A stretch of DNA of 64,000 nt from CADEDV01 sp964437415 (GTDB taxonomy: Bacteria; Bacteroidota; Bacteroidia; Chitinophagales; Chitinophagaceae). Each line of letters begins with the position of its first letter. The first letter of the stretch is position 1. Made by a program: the position numbers and the translations under genes. The stretch spans positions 18,513 through 82,512 of the forward strand of contig CAYTGN010000016.1 in assembly GCA_964437415.1 (NCBI GenBank). Direction: 5' to 3'. The notes under the pieces are model-generated. The model made no database searches, was not told the origin of the DNA, and saw only the letters and a program-made list of their open reading frames with translations. This document shows, one piece after another, positions 41,508 through 50,708 of this stretch.

Positions 41508-42884
41508 ATGTCACTTCGCCAGTTCATCGCTTCAAGAAAGTTTTTGCGGCCTTTACATTTTATCAGGACCAAAGCCACATTGGGCTGGAATGAGATGGCT
41601 GCCCGTTTTGGCCTGCATGATGATGTTTTTTACAACCCCCTTTACAAAAAGATCGAAAAACCGGTCACAGCTATCCTTATTGGCGCCGGGCACAGGGGTA
41701 ATATCTATGCAGGATATTCAAAAAAATATCCCGGCGAACTGCAGATCGTTGCCGTGGCCGATAATAACCCGGAGCGGAGAAAAAATGCATCCAAACACTA
41801 CAAGATACCGGCAGATCAATGCTACAAAGACTGGAAAGAGGTATTTGCCCATGAAAAGATGGCTGATGCTGTGATCATTGCCACCCCCGACCAGTTGCAT
41901 ACGCAGCCCTGTCTTGCAGCCCTGGATGCAGGATATGATGTGCTGCTGGAAAAACCAATTGCACCAAACGAGCAGGAATGCCGCCAGATACTGGAAAAAG
42001 CCAGGCAAACAAACCGCATAGTAGCTGTTTGCCATGTGCTTCGCTATTCACCTTATTTCAGAGAGCTGAAAGAAGTGATTGATGCAGGGCTCATTGGCAA
42101 TATCATCAGCATACATCACATGGAGCCGATTGAGCATATTCACATGAGCCATTCTTATGTGAGAGGAAAATGGAAAAACAGCAAGGAAGCTACACCAATC
42201 ATCCTTGCCAAATCATCCCATGATACAGACATCATCCGCTGGTTAGTGAACAGCCCGGCTCATGATGTTCATTGTTTTGGCAACCTGAGTTGGTTCACCA
42301 ACCGCAATGCTCCGGAAGGCAGTACTGAACGCTGCACCGATGGCTGCAAAGTGGAAGACAAATGTGCTTATTCAGCCATACAGATCTATTACAGGGACAG
42401 GAAAAGACTTTATGTGTTTGATATGCCGGAGGACAAAAGCAAGTGGGGAAATTTTATCATGGATCAACTGCGCAGCACGGACTATGGCCGCTGTGTGTAT
42501 AAGATGGATAACGACCAGCCCGATCATCTGACTGTGAATATGCTATTTGAAAATGGCGTCACTGCAGCTTTTAGTATGGAAGCCCATGTTTCTTATGAAG
42601 GAAGAAGGACAAGGATCATGGGATCGAAAGGGGATATCACCGGCGATATGGAAACTTTTGTAATGACAGATTTTAAAACAAAAAAACAAACTTCCTGGTC
42701 ATTGAAAACGGACCCGCATGGCGGTGGTGACCATAGGCTGGTGAAAGACTGGGTGCAGGCAGTATACCAGCAAAACAAGGGCCTGCTCAGCTCATCCATT
42801 GAAGTATCGGTGGAAAGTCACCTGATGGCTTTTGCTGCAGAAAGAAGCCGGCTGAACCGCACCATTGAAGATATCAGGATCTAA
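41508..42884 (+). CDS. Gfo/Idh/MocA oxidoreductase (long form)
   Basis: A 458-residue NAD(P)-dependent dehydrogenase. Residues 1-50 form a family-atypical N-terminal extension; the Rossmann loop is LIGAGHRGNIYAG (about 57-69), then DYDVLLEKPIAP with the catalytic lysine, and H in LAKSSHDTD. A cysteine-rich insertion TDGCKVEDKC around 280 is typical of the long sugar-dehydrogenase branch. Substrate unknown. Converges with the next gene with stops overlapping by two or three bases. Confidence 0.9.
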   Translation: MSLRQFIASRKFLRPLHFIRTKATLGWNEMAARFGLHDDVFYNPLYKKIEKPVTAILIGAGHRGNIYAGYSKKYPGELQIVAVADNNPERRKNASKHYKIPADQCYKDWKEVFAHEKMADAVIIATPDQLHTQPCLAALDAGYDVLLEKPIAPNEQECRQILEKARQTNRIVAVCHVLRYSPYFRELKEVIDAGLIGNIISIHHMEPIEHIHMSHSYVRGKWKNSKEATPIILAKSSHDTDIIRWLVNSPAHDVHCFGNLSWFTNRNAPEGSTERCTDGCKVEDKCAYSAIQIYYRDRKRLYVFDMPEDKSKWGNFIMDQLRSTDYGRCVYKMDNDQPDHLTVNMLFENGVTAAFSMEAHVSYEGRRTRIMGSKGDITGDMETFVMTDFKTKKQTSWSLKTDPHGGGDHRLVKDWVQAVYQQNKGLLSSSIEVSVESHLMAFAAERSRLNRTIEDIRI

Positions 42885-43864
42885 CCTTTGCCGGAGATCA
42901 TATCCATCATCCGCATCACGGCAACACCTTCTTCAGCAGAACAGGGATTGGGGCCGTTGTCAAGAAAATAATTCACCACTTTTTCAATCATCGGCTGCTG
43001 CACATGTTCCAATGGTTCGAAATGCAGTTCCGATCTTTCAGCACCGGAAGCAATTAACACCGGCTCGTGATTGAAAAAACTGAACTGTATGATGCCCTTG
43101 TCGCCAATGATTTCACAATAATCTTTTTCCTGGTGCTTGCCAACAGTAAAACACCATGTGCCTGAGAACAGCAGGTCGTTTTCAAAACGGATTGATGCAG
43201 ACACAACATCATCGGCGTCATACAAACCCGCCTGGTTGTAGGCCAAGCCTGAAACCTCTTTTGCTTCACCAAAAAAATAGTACAGGATATCCAACTGGTG
43301 CGGCGCCAGGTCATGAAACATTCCACCGCCGGCCACCGCATTGTTTACCCTCCATGCTGTTTTGGGAACAGCAAGCTCTTCCATCGTTAATGCCGCTTTG
43401 CAAATAACCAATCTTGCTAATCTTGGATTACCAATAAGTCCCTGCTGTAACATTTCCCTGACCTTGCTGTAAAGCGGTTGTGCCCGGCGATAATGCGCCA
43501 CCACCAGTTTGGTATTGTTTGCCTTTGCTGCCGCAGCCATTCTTTCTGCCGAAGCTGCGTCGATTGTCATGGGTTTTTCCACATAAACCGGTTTGCCTGC
43601 CTGTGCAGCCATGATGCTGTATTCCTCATGCGAAGAAGGCGGAGTGGCCACATACACAGCATTCACATCCGGGTCGCTAATAAGGGCATGGGCATTAGTG
43701 TACCATTTCGGCACCTGGTGGCGACGGGCATAGTCCTTTACTTTCTCTTCATCACGACGCATCACAGCCACCAGTGATGAGCCGGGCACTTTGTTAAAAG
43801 CCGGTCCGCTTTTTTTCTCGGTCACGTCACCGCAACCGATGATGCCCCATTGTATTTTTTTCAT
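42881..43864 (-). CDS. Gfo/Idh/MocA oxidoreductase (short form)
   Basis: A 327-residue dehydrogenase with Rossmann GIIGCGDVTEKK at 8-19 and YVEKPMT with the catalytic lysine near 95; the C-terminal domain contains GGGMFHDLAPHQLDI. Family members oxidise sugars or cyclitols. It faces the long-form gene tail-to-tail, with the two stop codons overlapping. Substrate unknown. Confidence 0.92.
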   Translation of the reverse strand: MKKIQWGIIGCGDVTEKKSGPAFNKVPGSSLVAVMRRDEEKVKDYARRHQVPKWYTNAHALISDPDVNAVYVATPPSSHEEYSIMAAQAGKPVYVEKPMTIDAASAERMAAAAKANNTKLVVAHYRRAQPLYSKVREMLQQGLIGNPRLARLVICKAALTMEELAVPKTAWRVNNAVAGGGMFHDLAPHQLDILYYFFGEAKEVSGLAYNQAGLYDADDVVSASIRFENDLLFSGTWCFTVGKHQEKDYCEIIGDKGIIQFSFFNHEPVLIASGAERSELHFEPLEHVQQPMIEKVVNYFLDNGPNPCSAEEGVAVMRMMDMISGKG

Positions 43865-43931
43865 GTTTAATAGCTGCTCGTATGATATGATACTGCTAAA
43901 ATATCATTTCATACAGAAATGCAGGCAGGAA

Positions 43932-44270
43932 TCACATTACTTTTTGGGCATGAGCCCATTTCATCCTTTTGCCAATGCGGAAAGTGAGAGTGTCAATATA
44001 AAGCCGGAAAGCACAAAGCACACAGAGTACCGGTTTGCTGCTGCGAAAGCTTTCATTGTGCTGAAAAAAGCGATGACCAATGCCCGGCAGCAAATAACCA
44101 ACGAATATGGCGGACAGCAGCAACCAATAGTTGGATAAAACAAAAGAAAGTATGATGAGAGTGAAAAAAGAAGTGGCCCCGATAAAATGTAAAACCTGGT
44201 TGGCAGGGCTATTATGTGCCCGCAAGTAGGCGGGGTAAAAAGCATTTAGTTCCGCAAAAAACTTTTTCAT
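43932..44270 (-). CDS. DUF962/Mpo1-like membrane protein
   Basis: A 112-residue protein with two helices and the family motifs YLRAHNSPANQVLHFIG and GHRFFQHN, whose histidines bind iron in yeast Mpo1, a fatty-acid alpha-oxidation dioxygenase. Bacterial function is not established. Start ATG 44270; a longer reading to 44300 begins with a less likely segment. Confidence 0.87.
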   Translation of the reverse strand: MKKFFAELNAFYPAYLRAHNSPANQVLHFIGATSFFTLIILSFVLSNYWLLLSAIFVGYLLPGIGHRFFQHNESFRSSKPVLCVLCAFRLYIDTLTFRIGKRMKWAHAQKVM

Positions 44271-44338
44271 GGTGGTGGCACTTGCAACCAAGTTAACCAC
44301 TTTTCATAAGTCCTGCAAAAGTTAAATGGGAATAAAAT

Positions 44339-46264
44339 CTAAAAATTTACCAGCATTTTTATCTTCCGGGTGATGAGGGCCATGCTCAGGTATTTGATAT
44401 TGAGAAATTCGTATTGACGGGTCAGCAGCAGGGTGATAGCCGCTTCCTTCAGTGCAATGGCATTGTTGAAACATTCAAGGGCCATATCTCTTGCCCCGGC
44501 ATTGGCATAATCTATCCCCATCCACAATTGCGAAATGTATTCGCTGCGAGCCTTGATGTCGTTATATTTTTTGTCAACGATCTCCAGTAAAATGTGGTTT
44601 TCTCCTGTTTCGTAGAATTGCAGCAATCCCTTGTTCATCGCTTTCCTGGCTGCATCAATAGCTTCTTCCTTGTTGTCAAAAGACCAATACAGTCTCGACA
44701 GGTCGGCATAGCGTTTTCTTTGCAGCGCAGGATCATATGCTGCTTTCTCAATCAAATGCTCCTGCAACCGAAGCGCTTCATCAGTGTTATTGTTGGCCAA
44801 AGCCCGGATACGGTTTTCGGTCAGGTAGTCCCACATCGGGTTGATATTACTGCCTTCATCATATATTTTCAACGCCTCTTCCCGGTCGCCTTTGCCTTCG
44901 AGGAGTATGGCCAGCCAGAGGTACACATTCGACTGGTTAGGATTCAAACTAATAGCCCTGCGATAAGTGATCTCTGCCGCATGCCAGTCAAAGGTCTGGT
45001 GATACCAATAACCCAACGTAGCCTGTATTTCCCCGGAAGAGGAATCAAGCGACAGGGCAGTATCAATATATTTTTTTGCCCACCACAGCATCTTCACCGG
45101 GTCTTCATAACCCCGGTAAGAAGAAAGCAGGTAAGTATTGGCAAGGCCGGAATAAGCATTGGCAAATGATTTATCCCTGTTCACGGCTTCCTGGAAAAGC
45201 TCCCTTGCCTGCAGCAGATCGGTTTTGTTCCTTTTTTCCACCAAAAATTTTCCCCGCAGGTAAAAATCATAAGCCTGCAGGTTGGCCGTGGGAATATGAT
45301 CCAATTGCTGCGCTTCTTTTTTGGTAAGAGTGGCATTGAGCACCGTTGCAATTGCAATGGCCACTTCCCGTTGAATGGAAAAAATATCTTTTACCGGTCT
45401 GTCAAAGGATTCGGCCCACAGGTGCTCATCAGTGGCTGCATTGATCAACTGGGCAGTGATGCGTACATGATCGCCTGAACGCTGCACACTACCTTCCATG
45501 ATCATGGCCACACCCAACTCAGCGCCGATCTCTCTCACCGGCTTTGGTGTTTTCTTATACTGCATCACTGATGTGCGGGAAATGACCTTGAAGGAACGAA
45601 TTTTGGAAAGCTGGGTGATGATATCATCGGTCAACCCGTCACTGAAATATTCCTGCTGTTCATCACTGCTCATATTGGTGAACGGAAGCACGGCAATGCT
45701 GTTCTCATCCACCTTTAGCGGAGCTGTTTCAACAGGAAGGTAACTATGAAAATCAGGCTGGCTGGTTTCGGTGAGTACTTCATAAATGCGGACCGGCACT
45801 TTCACATTCTTCAGTTTTTCCTCCCGGACAAACACCGAATCCATTCCCTTTTTGTTGGCAATGTTGCGGTACACCATCTCGGAAATAAAAATGCCCCCGG
45901 CAGGCGACAAAGCCTGGATGCGGGCCGCAATATTCACCACATCGCCAAAAACATTTCCGTTGCTGATAAGCACATCACCCATGTGGATGCCGATGCGGAC
46001 CGGCACTTTGGGTTCTTCGCTGAAATCTGTTTGCAATAATTTGGCTGATTCCACAGCATCAGTGGCGCTGTTATAAAGCAGCAGGCAACCATCGCCATAA
46101 AAATGAATGATCTTCCCGTTAAGTTCATCGGCGATAATATCAATCACCTCCCTGAAACGGTTTATTTTCTCGATTGCCGCCATTTCATCTTCCTGCATCA
46201 TAGCCGTGTATCCAACTATGTCGGCAAATAAAATGGCAGCAAGCTGATGTGAATGCTCGGCCAT
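44339..46264 (-). CDS. Class III adenylate/guanylate cyclase with TolB-like and TPR domains (copy 1)
   Basis: A 641-residue soluble protein, no signal or membrane helix. The cyclase domain (1-165) keeps metal aspartates D15 (FADIVGYT) and D58 (YGDG), and transition-state N111/R115 in VVNIAARI. A TolB/FlgO-like domain follows (about 190-330, SIAVLPFTNMSSDEQ, GSVQRSGDHVRITAQLINA), then TPR repeats to the C-terminus. Cyclic nucleotide made would be cAMP or cGMP, not distinguishable by eye. A paralogue lies 9 kb to the right. Confidence 0.92.
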   Translation of the reverse strand: MAEHSHQLAAILFADIVGYTAMMQEDEMAAIEKINRFREVIDIIADELNGKIIHFYGDGCLLLYNSATDAVESAKLLQTDFSEEPKVPVRIGIHMGDVLISNGNVFGDVVNIAARIQALSPAGGIFISEMVYRNIANKKGMDSVFVREEKLKNVKVPVRIYEVLTETSQPDFHSYLPVETAPLKVDENSIAVLPFTNMSSDEQQEYFSDGLTDDIITQLSKIRSFKVISRTSVMQYKKTPKPVREIGAELGVAMIMEGSVQRSGDHVRITAQLINAATDEHLWAESFDRPVKDIFSIQREVAIAIATVLNATLTKKEAQQLDHIPTANLQAYDFYLRGKFLVEKRNKTDLLQARELFQEAVNRDKSFANAYSGLANTYLLSSYRGYEDPVKMLWWAKKYIDTALSLDSSSGEIQATLGYWYHQTFDWHAAEITYRRAISLNPNQSNVYLWLAILLEGKGDREEALKIYDEGSNINPMWDYLTENRIRALANNNTDEALRLQEHLIEKAAYDPALQRKRYADLSRLYWSFDNKEEAIDAARKAMNKGLLQFYETGENHILLEIVDKKYNDIKARSEYISQLWMGIDYANAGARDMALECFNNAIALKEAAITLLLTRQYEFLNIKYLSMALITRKIKMLVNF

Positions 46265-46476
46265 CGGTTGAAATTGGGCGGCAAGATAGCAAAAATCAGG
46301 CTTGTCAAAGATGAGCTGTTGATTGACCGGCCCGGTTTTTTGAGCAGCGGCAGGCCTGAACGCATACCAGTGACCCTGTTAAAAATTCAAAATACCATTG
46401 CAGTTGATAAATAAACAACGCCGGTGGCTTGTCCTGAACTATCAAATACCCTATGTTGAGAACTTGCCTGAAGACC
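46265..46476. other. Spacer between cyclase and peptidase genes
   Basis: 212 bases without genes or strong hairpins. Confidence 0.4.
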
Positions 46477-47559
46477 TTATTTGATCTTTAGCTTTTGCCG
46501 CAACGATTCCGGCAACGATTTCTTGTTCACCATGAGTATCAGCGTTTTTAATTTGAAATAAGATTCATCCATATAGATATAGCCTTTGTGACGGCCGAGC
46601 CATGTTCCCCACGAGTTTTTTAGGTAATACCATTTTTTCCCGCTGTCATCCCTGCCAATACCCACCAGGTGCAGCATATGGTCTCTTTCAGTGGTTCCTG
46701 CCTTGAATTCCTGTAATCTTTTACTATCTGTGTTTCCGTTCATTTCTCCCAGCGCTGCATAGCCGCCGAAATGATTAAATTCTTTCTCTGTAACATCTCC
46801 CTCCCAGCCCACCGACCAGCCATTGGCCAGCGCAGTGTCCACCAGCATCAATAGGTCGTTGAGCGGAACATTATACAAACTGTCGCCAGCCCAGTTGAAT
46901 TTATCATCAAACAAACTTCTTTCATAGTAAGGCAGGCCGGCAAAAGACATCAACTCCACATAATCGTCGCCAAAACGGGCCACTTCATGAGCAAAGGTTT
47001 TTGAACTATAAATTTTACCCCCAAATAAAAACGCAGGTGGAACGGAGCCTAAATATTTATCAAGCGTATCATTCAACTGCCGGACATCTGCCTCACTTAA
47101 TTTCCTTTTACCCTGCTTCAGCCAGTCATTCAAATGATATTTCATCGTTGTATCCAATGCCGCATGGTCATGCCCACTGTTATTGTTCAGGTTGCCACTG
47201 TAGGCTGCTTCCGTCATCATACCATGCCGGTTCACCACCCGCAACACATCCCGGAACTGGCCGCCTCCGGCAAAATAGGTTTTGCCGCCGCTTTCCAAAT
47301 ATTTTTCCGCCTTGTCAATATAAGCATGCCTTGCAATGAACATTTCGGAAAGATTCAGCCGCAGATCATACTGTTTGATAAGGTCACTTTCAAACAGCGA
47401 ATTGGTGCCAAAAACCCAGCAGGTAGGACTCATACCCTGGTCTTTCACAATAGTGCAGGCGGCAGAATCCGTCAGCCTGATAGTTTCAGGCGCCGACAAT
47501 TGTCCTAAACAGAAGAAAGGGATTAATAGCAATACAGGAATAGACGACAGTCGTTTCAT
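46477..47559 (-). CDS. C1B-family cysteine peptidase (bleomycin-hydrolase-like)
   Basis: A 360-residue papain-fold peptidase with a signal peptide (MKRLSSIPVLLLIPFFCLG). Oxyanion glutamine Q41 and catalytic C47 sit in KDQGMSPTCWVF; the His and Asn of the triad lie in HMLHLVGIG and LKNSWGTW. Matches aminopeptidase C/bleomycin hydrolase more than papain. Start ATG 47559; another ATG two codons upstream. Exported, possibly periplasmic. Confidence 0.88.
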   Translation of the reverse strand: MKRLSSIPVLLLIPFFCLGQLSAPETIRLTDSAACTIVKDQGMSPTCWVFGTNSLFESDLIKQYDLRLNLSEMFIARHAYIDKAEKYLESGGKTYFAGGGQFRDVLRVVNRHGMMTEAAYSGNLNNNSGHDHAALDTTMKYHLNDWLKQGKRKLSEADVRQLNDTLDKYLGSVPPAFLFGGKIYSSKTFAHEVARFGDDYVELMSFAGLPYYERSLFDDKFNWAGDSLYNVPLNDLLMLVDTALANGWSVGWEGDVTEKEFNHFGGYAALGEMNGNTDSKRLQEFKAGTTERDHMLHLVGIGRDDSGKKWYYLKNSWGTWLGRHKGYIYMDESYFKLKTLILMVNKKSLPESLRQKLKIK

Positions 47560-47699
47560 CAGCATTTTATATTTACAGAAAAATAACGCCGCAATGCAGC
47601 TTTCTATATACCCGACACCGGGTATTAACATTTTTTGTGCAAATGTTTGCATCGTCACCCAGCATGTTTATTCCCTATATTTATCCAAATTACAGAACT

Positions 47700-48917
47700 A
47701 TGAAATGGATGCCCCTTCTCATGCTTGCTGCTGCTTTAAATTTTTGTGGCTCATCCCGAAAGATGTCTTCAAATAACAATGAAGAACCCCCGGCTATAAA
47801 AACCGGCGCGGAGCAAACAGAACAATACCTGCCATACCTGCAAGGAAAAAGAGTGGCCGTCATGGCCAACCCTACCTCCATCATCGGCAATACACATTTG
47901 GTGGACAGCCTGCAAAAACGGGGAGTGAATATTGTGAAGGTGTTTGGGCCTGAACATGGTTTCCGCGGCAATGCCAGTGCCGGGGTGAAGGTTGCTGACG
48001 AAACTGATGCAGCTACCGGCATTCCCATCATTTCATTATATGGCGGCAAGAACAGGCCTTCCAAAGAAGATATGGCCGATGTGGATGTGCTGATCTATGA
48101 CCTGCAGGATGTGGGAGTACGGTTTTACACCAACATCAATGCATTGGCCCGGCTGATGGAGACCTGTGCCGAATATGGAAAGGAAATGCTGATACTTGAC
48201 CGCCCCAATCCCAATGGTTACCTGGTTGATGGCCCCATATTAGATATGAAATTCAAATCAGGTATCGGCATGTTCCCGATTCCAATGTCGCACGGACTCA
48301 CAGTAGCAGAATTTGCCCAAATGGCAAATGGTGAAGGATGGCTGAGAAATAAAGTAAAATGCAGTTTGAAGATCATTCCAGTAGCCAACTATAACCATGA
48401 TATGCCATATACGCTGCCGGTGAAACCCTCTCCCAATCTCAACACTCAGCAGTCAATCATGCTTTATCCCTCCACCTGCATGTTTGAAGGAGTGTATGTA
48501 AATCATGGTCGTGGTACTTATTTTCCGTTCACCGTTTTGGGTAGCCCTGAACTTAAAGGAAAATACGAATTTTCTTTCACTCCCACGGGCATCAAAGGCA
48601 TGGCCGAAACACCTTTGTTCATGGACCAGGTTTGTTATGGTCTTGATCTCCGCAACTATGATATAGAAAAACTAAGGAAGAGTAAACAGATCAACTTCCA
48701 ATGGATCATGGAACTATACAAAGCTCATCCGCATAAAGAAAAGTTCTTTGACTCCAAACTCAGCAACCAGATGGGAACGATTGAAAAACTGATCGGCACC
48801 GGTGATTTCCGGCAGCAGATCATTGACGGTGTGCCAGAGGAAAAAATAAGAGCCGGCTGGGAACCTGGGCTCAGCCAGTATAAAGAGATGCGAAAAAAAT
48901 ATTTGCTGTATCCGTAA
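47700..48917 (+). CDS. namZ: NamZ/DUF1343 exo-beta-N-acetylmuramidase lipoprotein
   Basis: A 405-residue protein of the DUF1343 family, whose Tannerella/Bacillus members remove terminal MurNAc from peptidoglycan. N-terminus MKWMPLLMLAAALNFCG ends in a lipobox-like cysteine (C16), so it is probably a lipoprotein. Conserved blocks FGPEHGFRGNA, DLQDVGVRFYT, LDRPNPNG and FEGVYVNHGRGT are present. Suggests a cell-wall recycling role. No mur genes are adjacent. Confidence 0.92.
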   Translation: MKWMPLLMLAAALNFCGSSRKMSSNNNEEPPAIKTGAEQTEQYLPYLQGKRVAVMANPTSIIGNTHLVDSLQKRGVNIVKVFGPEHGFRGNASAGVKVADETDAATGIPIISLYGGKNRPSKEDMADVDVLIYDLQDVGVRFYTNINALARLMETCAEYGKEMLILDRPNPNGYLVDGPILDMKFKSGIGMFPIPMSHGLTVAEFAQMANGEGWLRNKVKCSLKIIPVANYNHDMPYTLPVKPSPNLNTQQSIMLYPSTCMFEGVYVNHGRGTYFPFTVLGSPELKGKYEFSFTPTGIKGMAETPLFMDQVCYGLDLRNYDIEKLRKSKQINFQWIMELYKAHPHKEKFFDSKLSNQMGTIEKLIGTGDFRQQIIDGVPEEKIRAGWEPGLSQYKEMRKKYLLYP

Positions 48918-48931
48918 CCATTGTACAGAAC

Positions 48932-49429
48932 ATGAAGAAAAGAGCCGATTATATTTCGTGGGACGAATATTTTATGGGAGTGGCATTATTATCTGCCAAA
49001 AGAAGCAAAGACCCCAGCACACAGGTTGGCGCCTGCATTGTGAACGATAAAAATAAAATTGTCGGCGCTGGCTACAATGGATTGCCTATTGGCTGTGATG
49101 ATGATGATTTTCCCTGGGAAAAACAGGGTGATTTCCTTGACACCAAGTATCCCTATATCTGCCATGCCGAACTTAATGCAATACTGAACAATATCGGGAT
49201 GGACCTGAAAGGCTGCAAGATATATACAGCTTTGTTTCCCTGTAATGAATGTTCAAAAGCCATTATTCAATCCGGCATCTCGGAAGTCATTTACCTGTCC
49301 GATAAATACGAAGGCAATGACATTTTCAAAGCATCGAAGAAAATGCTGGAAACAGCCGGGGTGAAATTCAGGAAAGTGCAGGTAAAGATCAGCAGTCTCT
49401 CCTTATCCTTCAGGGAAGAAGATGTGTGA
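48932..49429 (+). CDS. Deoxycytidylate deaminase
   Basis: A 165-residue zinc deaminase converting dCMP to dUMP for thymidylate synthesis. Zinc ligands H78, C104 and C107 with catalytic E80 (HAELNAIL, PCNECSK). The family signature STQVGACIV is at about 29-37. Lies 15 bases after namZ, possibly co-transcribed. Confidence 0.94.
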   Translation: MKKRADYISWDEYFMGVALLSAKRSKDPSTQVGACIVNDKNKIVGAGYNGLPIGCDDDDFPWEKQGDFLDTKYPYICHAELNAILNNIGMDLKGCKIYTALFPCNECSKAIIQSGISEVIYLSDKYEGNDIFKASKKMLETAGVKFRKVQVKISSLSLSFREEDV

Positions 49430-49441
49430 CCAATGAAATAT

Positions 49442-49576
49442 TCAATTATCCCTTTTCTCAAAATCCTCTTTGTCCTTAATGTTGATGCGGCGGATGATGA
49501 GATAGATAATGAGCCCGATCACCACTACGGCTGCTACACCATATATGCCTAATATAATCCCTGGGATATCTTCCAT
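49442..49576 (-). CDS. 44-residue membrane microprotein
   Basis: A short protein, too short for routine gene finders, starting MEDIPGIILGIYGVAAVVVI, with one transmembrane helix and a charged tail INIKDKEDFEKRDN. It begins one base beyond the stop of ybjQ-like gene on the same strand, so it is probably co-translated. The helix-plus-charged-tail layout is typical of real membrane microproteins. Family unknown. Confidence 0.6.
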   Translation of the reverse strand: MEDIPGIILGIYGVAAVVVIGLIIYLIIRRINIKDKEDFEKRDN

Positions 49577-49577
49577 A

Positions 49578-49892
49578 TTACTGAAGTTTTACTGCTGTTC
49601 CGTAGGCCAGCATCTCAGAAGCACCCTGAACGATCAGTGAAGTGGTGAACCGGATATTGATGATGGCATCAGCATTCAGCTTTTCCGCATCCTGTATCAT
49701 CCGCTGCATGGCTTGCTCTCTCGACTGCGCCTGGAGTTTGGTATATTCTTCAATTTCGCCGCCCACTAAGTTTTTAAGCCCGGCAAAAATGTCCCGGCCC
49801 ACATGGCGGGCTCTTACAGTGCTGCCACGGGCAATACCCAATATTTCAACGATTTGTTTTCCGGGAACCGTTTCAGTGGTGGTTAAGATCAT
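49578..49892 (-). CDS. YbjQ-family heavy-metal-binding-domain protein
   Basis: A 104-residue protein with the family core MILTTTETVPGKQIVEILGI, ARGSTVRARHVGRDIFAG and NADAIINIRFTTSL. Forms pentamers in known structures; function unknown. Followed immediately by the membrane microprotein. Confidence 0.93.
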   Translation of the reverse strand: MILTTTETVPGKQIVEILGIARGSTVRARHVGRDIFAGLKNLVGGEIEEYTKLQAQSREQAMQRMIQDAEKLNADAIINIRFTTSLIVQGASEMLAYGTAVKLQ

Positions 49893-50015
49893 ATTTATAA
49901 TTTATCGCAATTTACTTTTTTTCATGGCTGAAAAATCAGTTTTGTCAAACAACCCACCCTGCTCCCTTTTCAAAAACAATACTAACTTTAATGCTGCCGC
50001 ATAACTAAAACCTAA

Positions 50016-50678
50016 ATGCAACTGACCCCACCCCGCAGGAACGAAAAACTGTTCCGGGCTATGCTCTGGACAGGTACAGTCCTACTCATCATCACATTGT
50101 TTGTTTCCACATTTATGCGTACTTCCGGGATAAATGATTTTTACCGAACAGGACTTTACCCGCCGGTCGGTGATATTGAATATGGTTATGCCCGCAACCC
50201 CCTGCTCACTTTGCTGCACATACTTCCCGGCGCTTTATTCATTGTGTTTGGGGCTTTGCAATTCATGAGTCCGCTCCGGCAACGCTACCCGGCCATTCAT
50301 CGCCGCACCGGGAGAATTTATCTTGCAATCGGTTTCCTTGTCGGCATCACCGCCCTTATTATGAGTGTGAAAATTCGTTTTGGCGGGATTGCAGAGTCGT
50401 CTGCAGTAATTCTATTTGGCAGTTTTTTTCTTTATAGCCTTGTAAGAGCATACAGGCATATCCGACGTAAAGAATTTGACGAACACCGGGAGTGGATGAT
50501 CAGGGCTTATAGTATCGGCATCGCAGTGGCCACCATGCGGCCATTGATAGGTTTGTTCTTTGCATTCACTTCATTACCATTTAATAAATTCTTCGGCCCC
50601 TGTTTCTGGATAGCTTTCATCCTGCACAGCATTGTGGCGGAATGGTGGATACGTTATACCCGCACCAATCAACATTGA
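50016..50678 (+). CDS. DUF2306 membrane protein
   Basis: A 220-residue membrane protein with about six helices and motifs HILPGALFIVFGALQF, HRRTGRIYLAIGFLVG, HREWMIRAYSIGIAVATMRP, matching DUF2306. The histidines suggest a metal- or heme-linked role, not proven. Convergent with rhlE. Confidence 0.87.
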   Translation: MQLTPPRRNEKLFRAMLWTGTVLLIITLFVSTFMRTSGINDFYRTGLYPPVGDIEYGYARNPLLTLLHILPGALFIVFGALQFMSPLRQRYPAIHRRTGRIYLAIGFLVGITALIMSVKIRFGGIAESSAVILFGSFFLYSLVRAYRHIRRKEFDEHREWMIRAYSIGIAVATMRPLIGLFFAFTSLPFNKFFGPCFWIAFILHSIVAEWWIRYTRTNQH

Positions 50679-50708
50679 TCCAGCTGATAAAATCCAACAG
50701 GAAAGTAC

